Part shown: positions 5,991-6,579 of the stretch, one piece after another | Layout of the letters: each line of letters begins with the position of its first letter | Position numbering within the stretch: position 1 is the stretch's first letter | Assembly (NCBI GenBank): GCA_938046705.1 | Contig: CALIWP010000028.1 | Coordinates: 1 to 6,579 of the forward strand | Source of the DNA: an uncultured Campylobacter sp. | Lineage (GTDB): Bacteria; Campylobacterota; Campylobacteria; Campylobacterales; Campylobacteraceae | Length of the DNA stretch: 6,579 nt | Direction of reading: 5' to 3' | Translations under genes and position numbers: made by a program | The notes under the pieces: generated by a model | What the model saw: only the letters and a program-made list of their open reading frames with translations | What the model was told of the DNA's origin: nothing | Databases searched by the model: none

Positions 5991-6024
5991 CAAGGCTAAA
6001 TTTAAATCTTTTAAAAGGCTAAAA

Positions 6025-6513
6025 ATGGAAACAAAATCTAAACTAATGGTCATCCAAGGCCCGAATATCAACATGCTGGGCACGCGCGAGCCTGATATCT
6101 ACGGCTCGATGAAGATGGAGGATATCCACGCGCAGATGAAGCTTTTTGCCGAGCAAAACGGCATCGAGATCGAGTTTTTTCAGAGCAATTTCGAGGGCGA
6201 GCTAGTGGATAAAATCCAAGAGTGCTTCGGCGAATTTGACGGCATCATCATAAATCCCGCCGCCTACACGCACACATCTATCGCGATCCGCGACGCTATC
6301 GCAGCCGTCGGACTTCCGGTCATCGAGGTGCATATCAGCAACATCCACCGCCGCGAAGAATTCCGCCAAAAAAGCCTCATAGCGCCGGTAACTGCTGGAC
6401 AGATTGTGGGCTTTGGGCCTGTGGGCTACCACCTAGCCATGATTGCGATGCTGCAAATTTTCGAGCAGATAAAAGCTATGAAAGCCGCAAGAGCGGGCGA
6501 AAAAGCGGAGTAA
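6025..6513 (+). CDS. aroQ: Type II 3-dehydroquinate dehydratase AroQ
   Basis: AroQ converts 3-dehydroquinate to 3-dehydroshikimate, the third step of the shikimate pathway to chorismate, in the cytoplasm; type II enzymes are usually dodecamers. The 162-residue length is normal. The family signature is almost complete: [16 protein letters not shown] at 12-27 with catalytic-loop R21 and Tyr Y26, [12 protein letters not shown] at 53-64, [10 protein letters not shown] at 76-85 with N77 and H83, [14 protein letters not shown] at 101-114 with catalytic H103, and [10 protein letters not shown] at 129-138. AAAAGG (6013-6018) precedes the ATG by six bases. The last ten residues are charged and Ala-rich, beyond the conserved fold. 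The aminopeptidase start follows 13 bases after the stop, so they are probably one operon. Only one AAATTT word occurs here, far fewer than in neighbouring DNA. Confidence 0.98.
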   Translation: METKSKLMVIQGPNINMLGTREPDIYGSMKMEDIHAQMKLFAEQNGIEIEFFQSNFEGELVDKIQECFGEFDGIIINPAAYTHTSIAIRDAIAAVGLPVIEVHISNIHRREEFRQKSLIAPVTAGQIVGFGPVGYHLAMIAMLQIFEQIKAMKAARAGEKAE

Positions 6514-6516
6514 AAC

Positions 6517-6520
6517 GAGG
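6517..6520 (+). promoter_or_regulatory. Ribosome binding site deciding a TTG start
   Basis: GAGG lies six bases before the TTG at 6527. No ATG or GTG in this frame lies between the site and the right edge, so TTG is the only start that fits the conserved N-terminus. Confidence 0.55.
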
Positions 6521-6526
6521 CAAGAT

Positions 6527-6579
6527 TTGAAAAATTTTATCCTAAAGGACGAAAACGCCGTTTACCACGAGTGCGGATA
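6527..6579 (+). CDS. Start of an M24 family aminopeptidase (Xaa-Pro type), partial
   Basis: Only the first 17 codons and two bases are present before the right edge: MKNFILKDENAVYHECG. From memory this matches the N-terminus of the M24 metallopeptidases (PepP-like, removing an N-terminal residue before proline) of Campylobacter and Helicobacter, which open with 'NFILKDENA-x-x-x-ECGY'. The metal-binding C-terminal domain is outside the window, so activity cannot be judged. The start is TTG, supported by ACGAGG ending at 6520, six bases upstream, and by the fit of the N-terminus. It begins 13 bases after the aroQ stop and is presumably cotranscribed with aroQ. Confidence 0.65.
   Translation, partial: MKNFILKDENAVYHECG

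Overview
The window looks like chromosomal DNA from a Campylobacter species (Campylobacterota). Three things point there: the many AAATTT words; extended or TATAAT-like -10 boxes in AT-rich leaders without clear -35 boxes; and the block aroQ / amidohydrolase / sppA / conserved hypothetical, whose order matches what I recall of C. jejuni (Cj0066c-Cj0069). Base composition seems richer in GC than C. jejuni, closer to the oral group (showae, rectus, curvus, gracilis). The genus is fairly secure; the species is a guess.

Layout. At the left edge (1-426, minus strand) is the 5' part of a DUF3137-type membrane protein gene, which appears frameshifted at a T6G4 tract. Divergent from it, ribD (589-1680) and a family-2 thiF (1727-2581) form a probable two-gene plus-strand operon for vitamin cofactors (riboflavin and thiamine). 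A 340-base AT-rich stretch with short repeats and no convincing gene (2582-2921) separates thiF from a convergent minus-strand block. In transcription order that block is an aminodeoxyfutalosine-deaminase-like amidohydrolase (5933-4707), a short-form sppA (4552-3683, with its own likely promoter) and a 250-residue protein of unknown function (3674-2922) tightly coupled to sppA. Back to back with the amidohydrolase gene, aroQ (6025-6513) runs rightward into the first 17 codons of an M24-type aminopeptidase gene that leaves the window.

How the genes relate. AroQ makes 3-dehydroshikimate on the way to chorismate. Chorismate feeds the futalosine route to menaquinone, in which the divergent amidohydrolase probably acts, so the 5934-6024 promoter region may link early and late steps of one supply line. 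SppA degrades membrane-embedded signal peptide remnants. Its downstream partner is unexplained.

I found no CRISPR array, tRNA, rRNA, insertion sequence, prophage gene, defence cassette or riboswitch. Most of the region is housekeeping. The items most worth a second look are the apparent frameshift at the left edge, the extreme AAATTT enrichment with three copies of a perfect 14-bp palindrome, and the unknown protein coupled to sppA.
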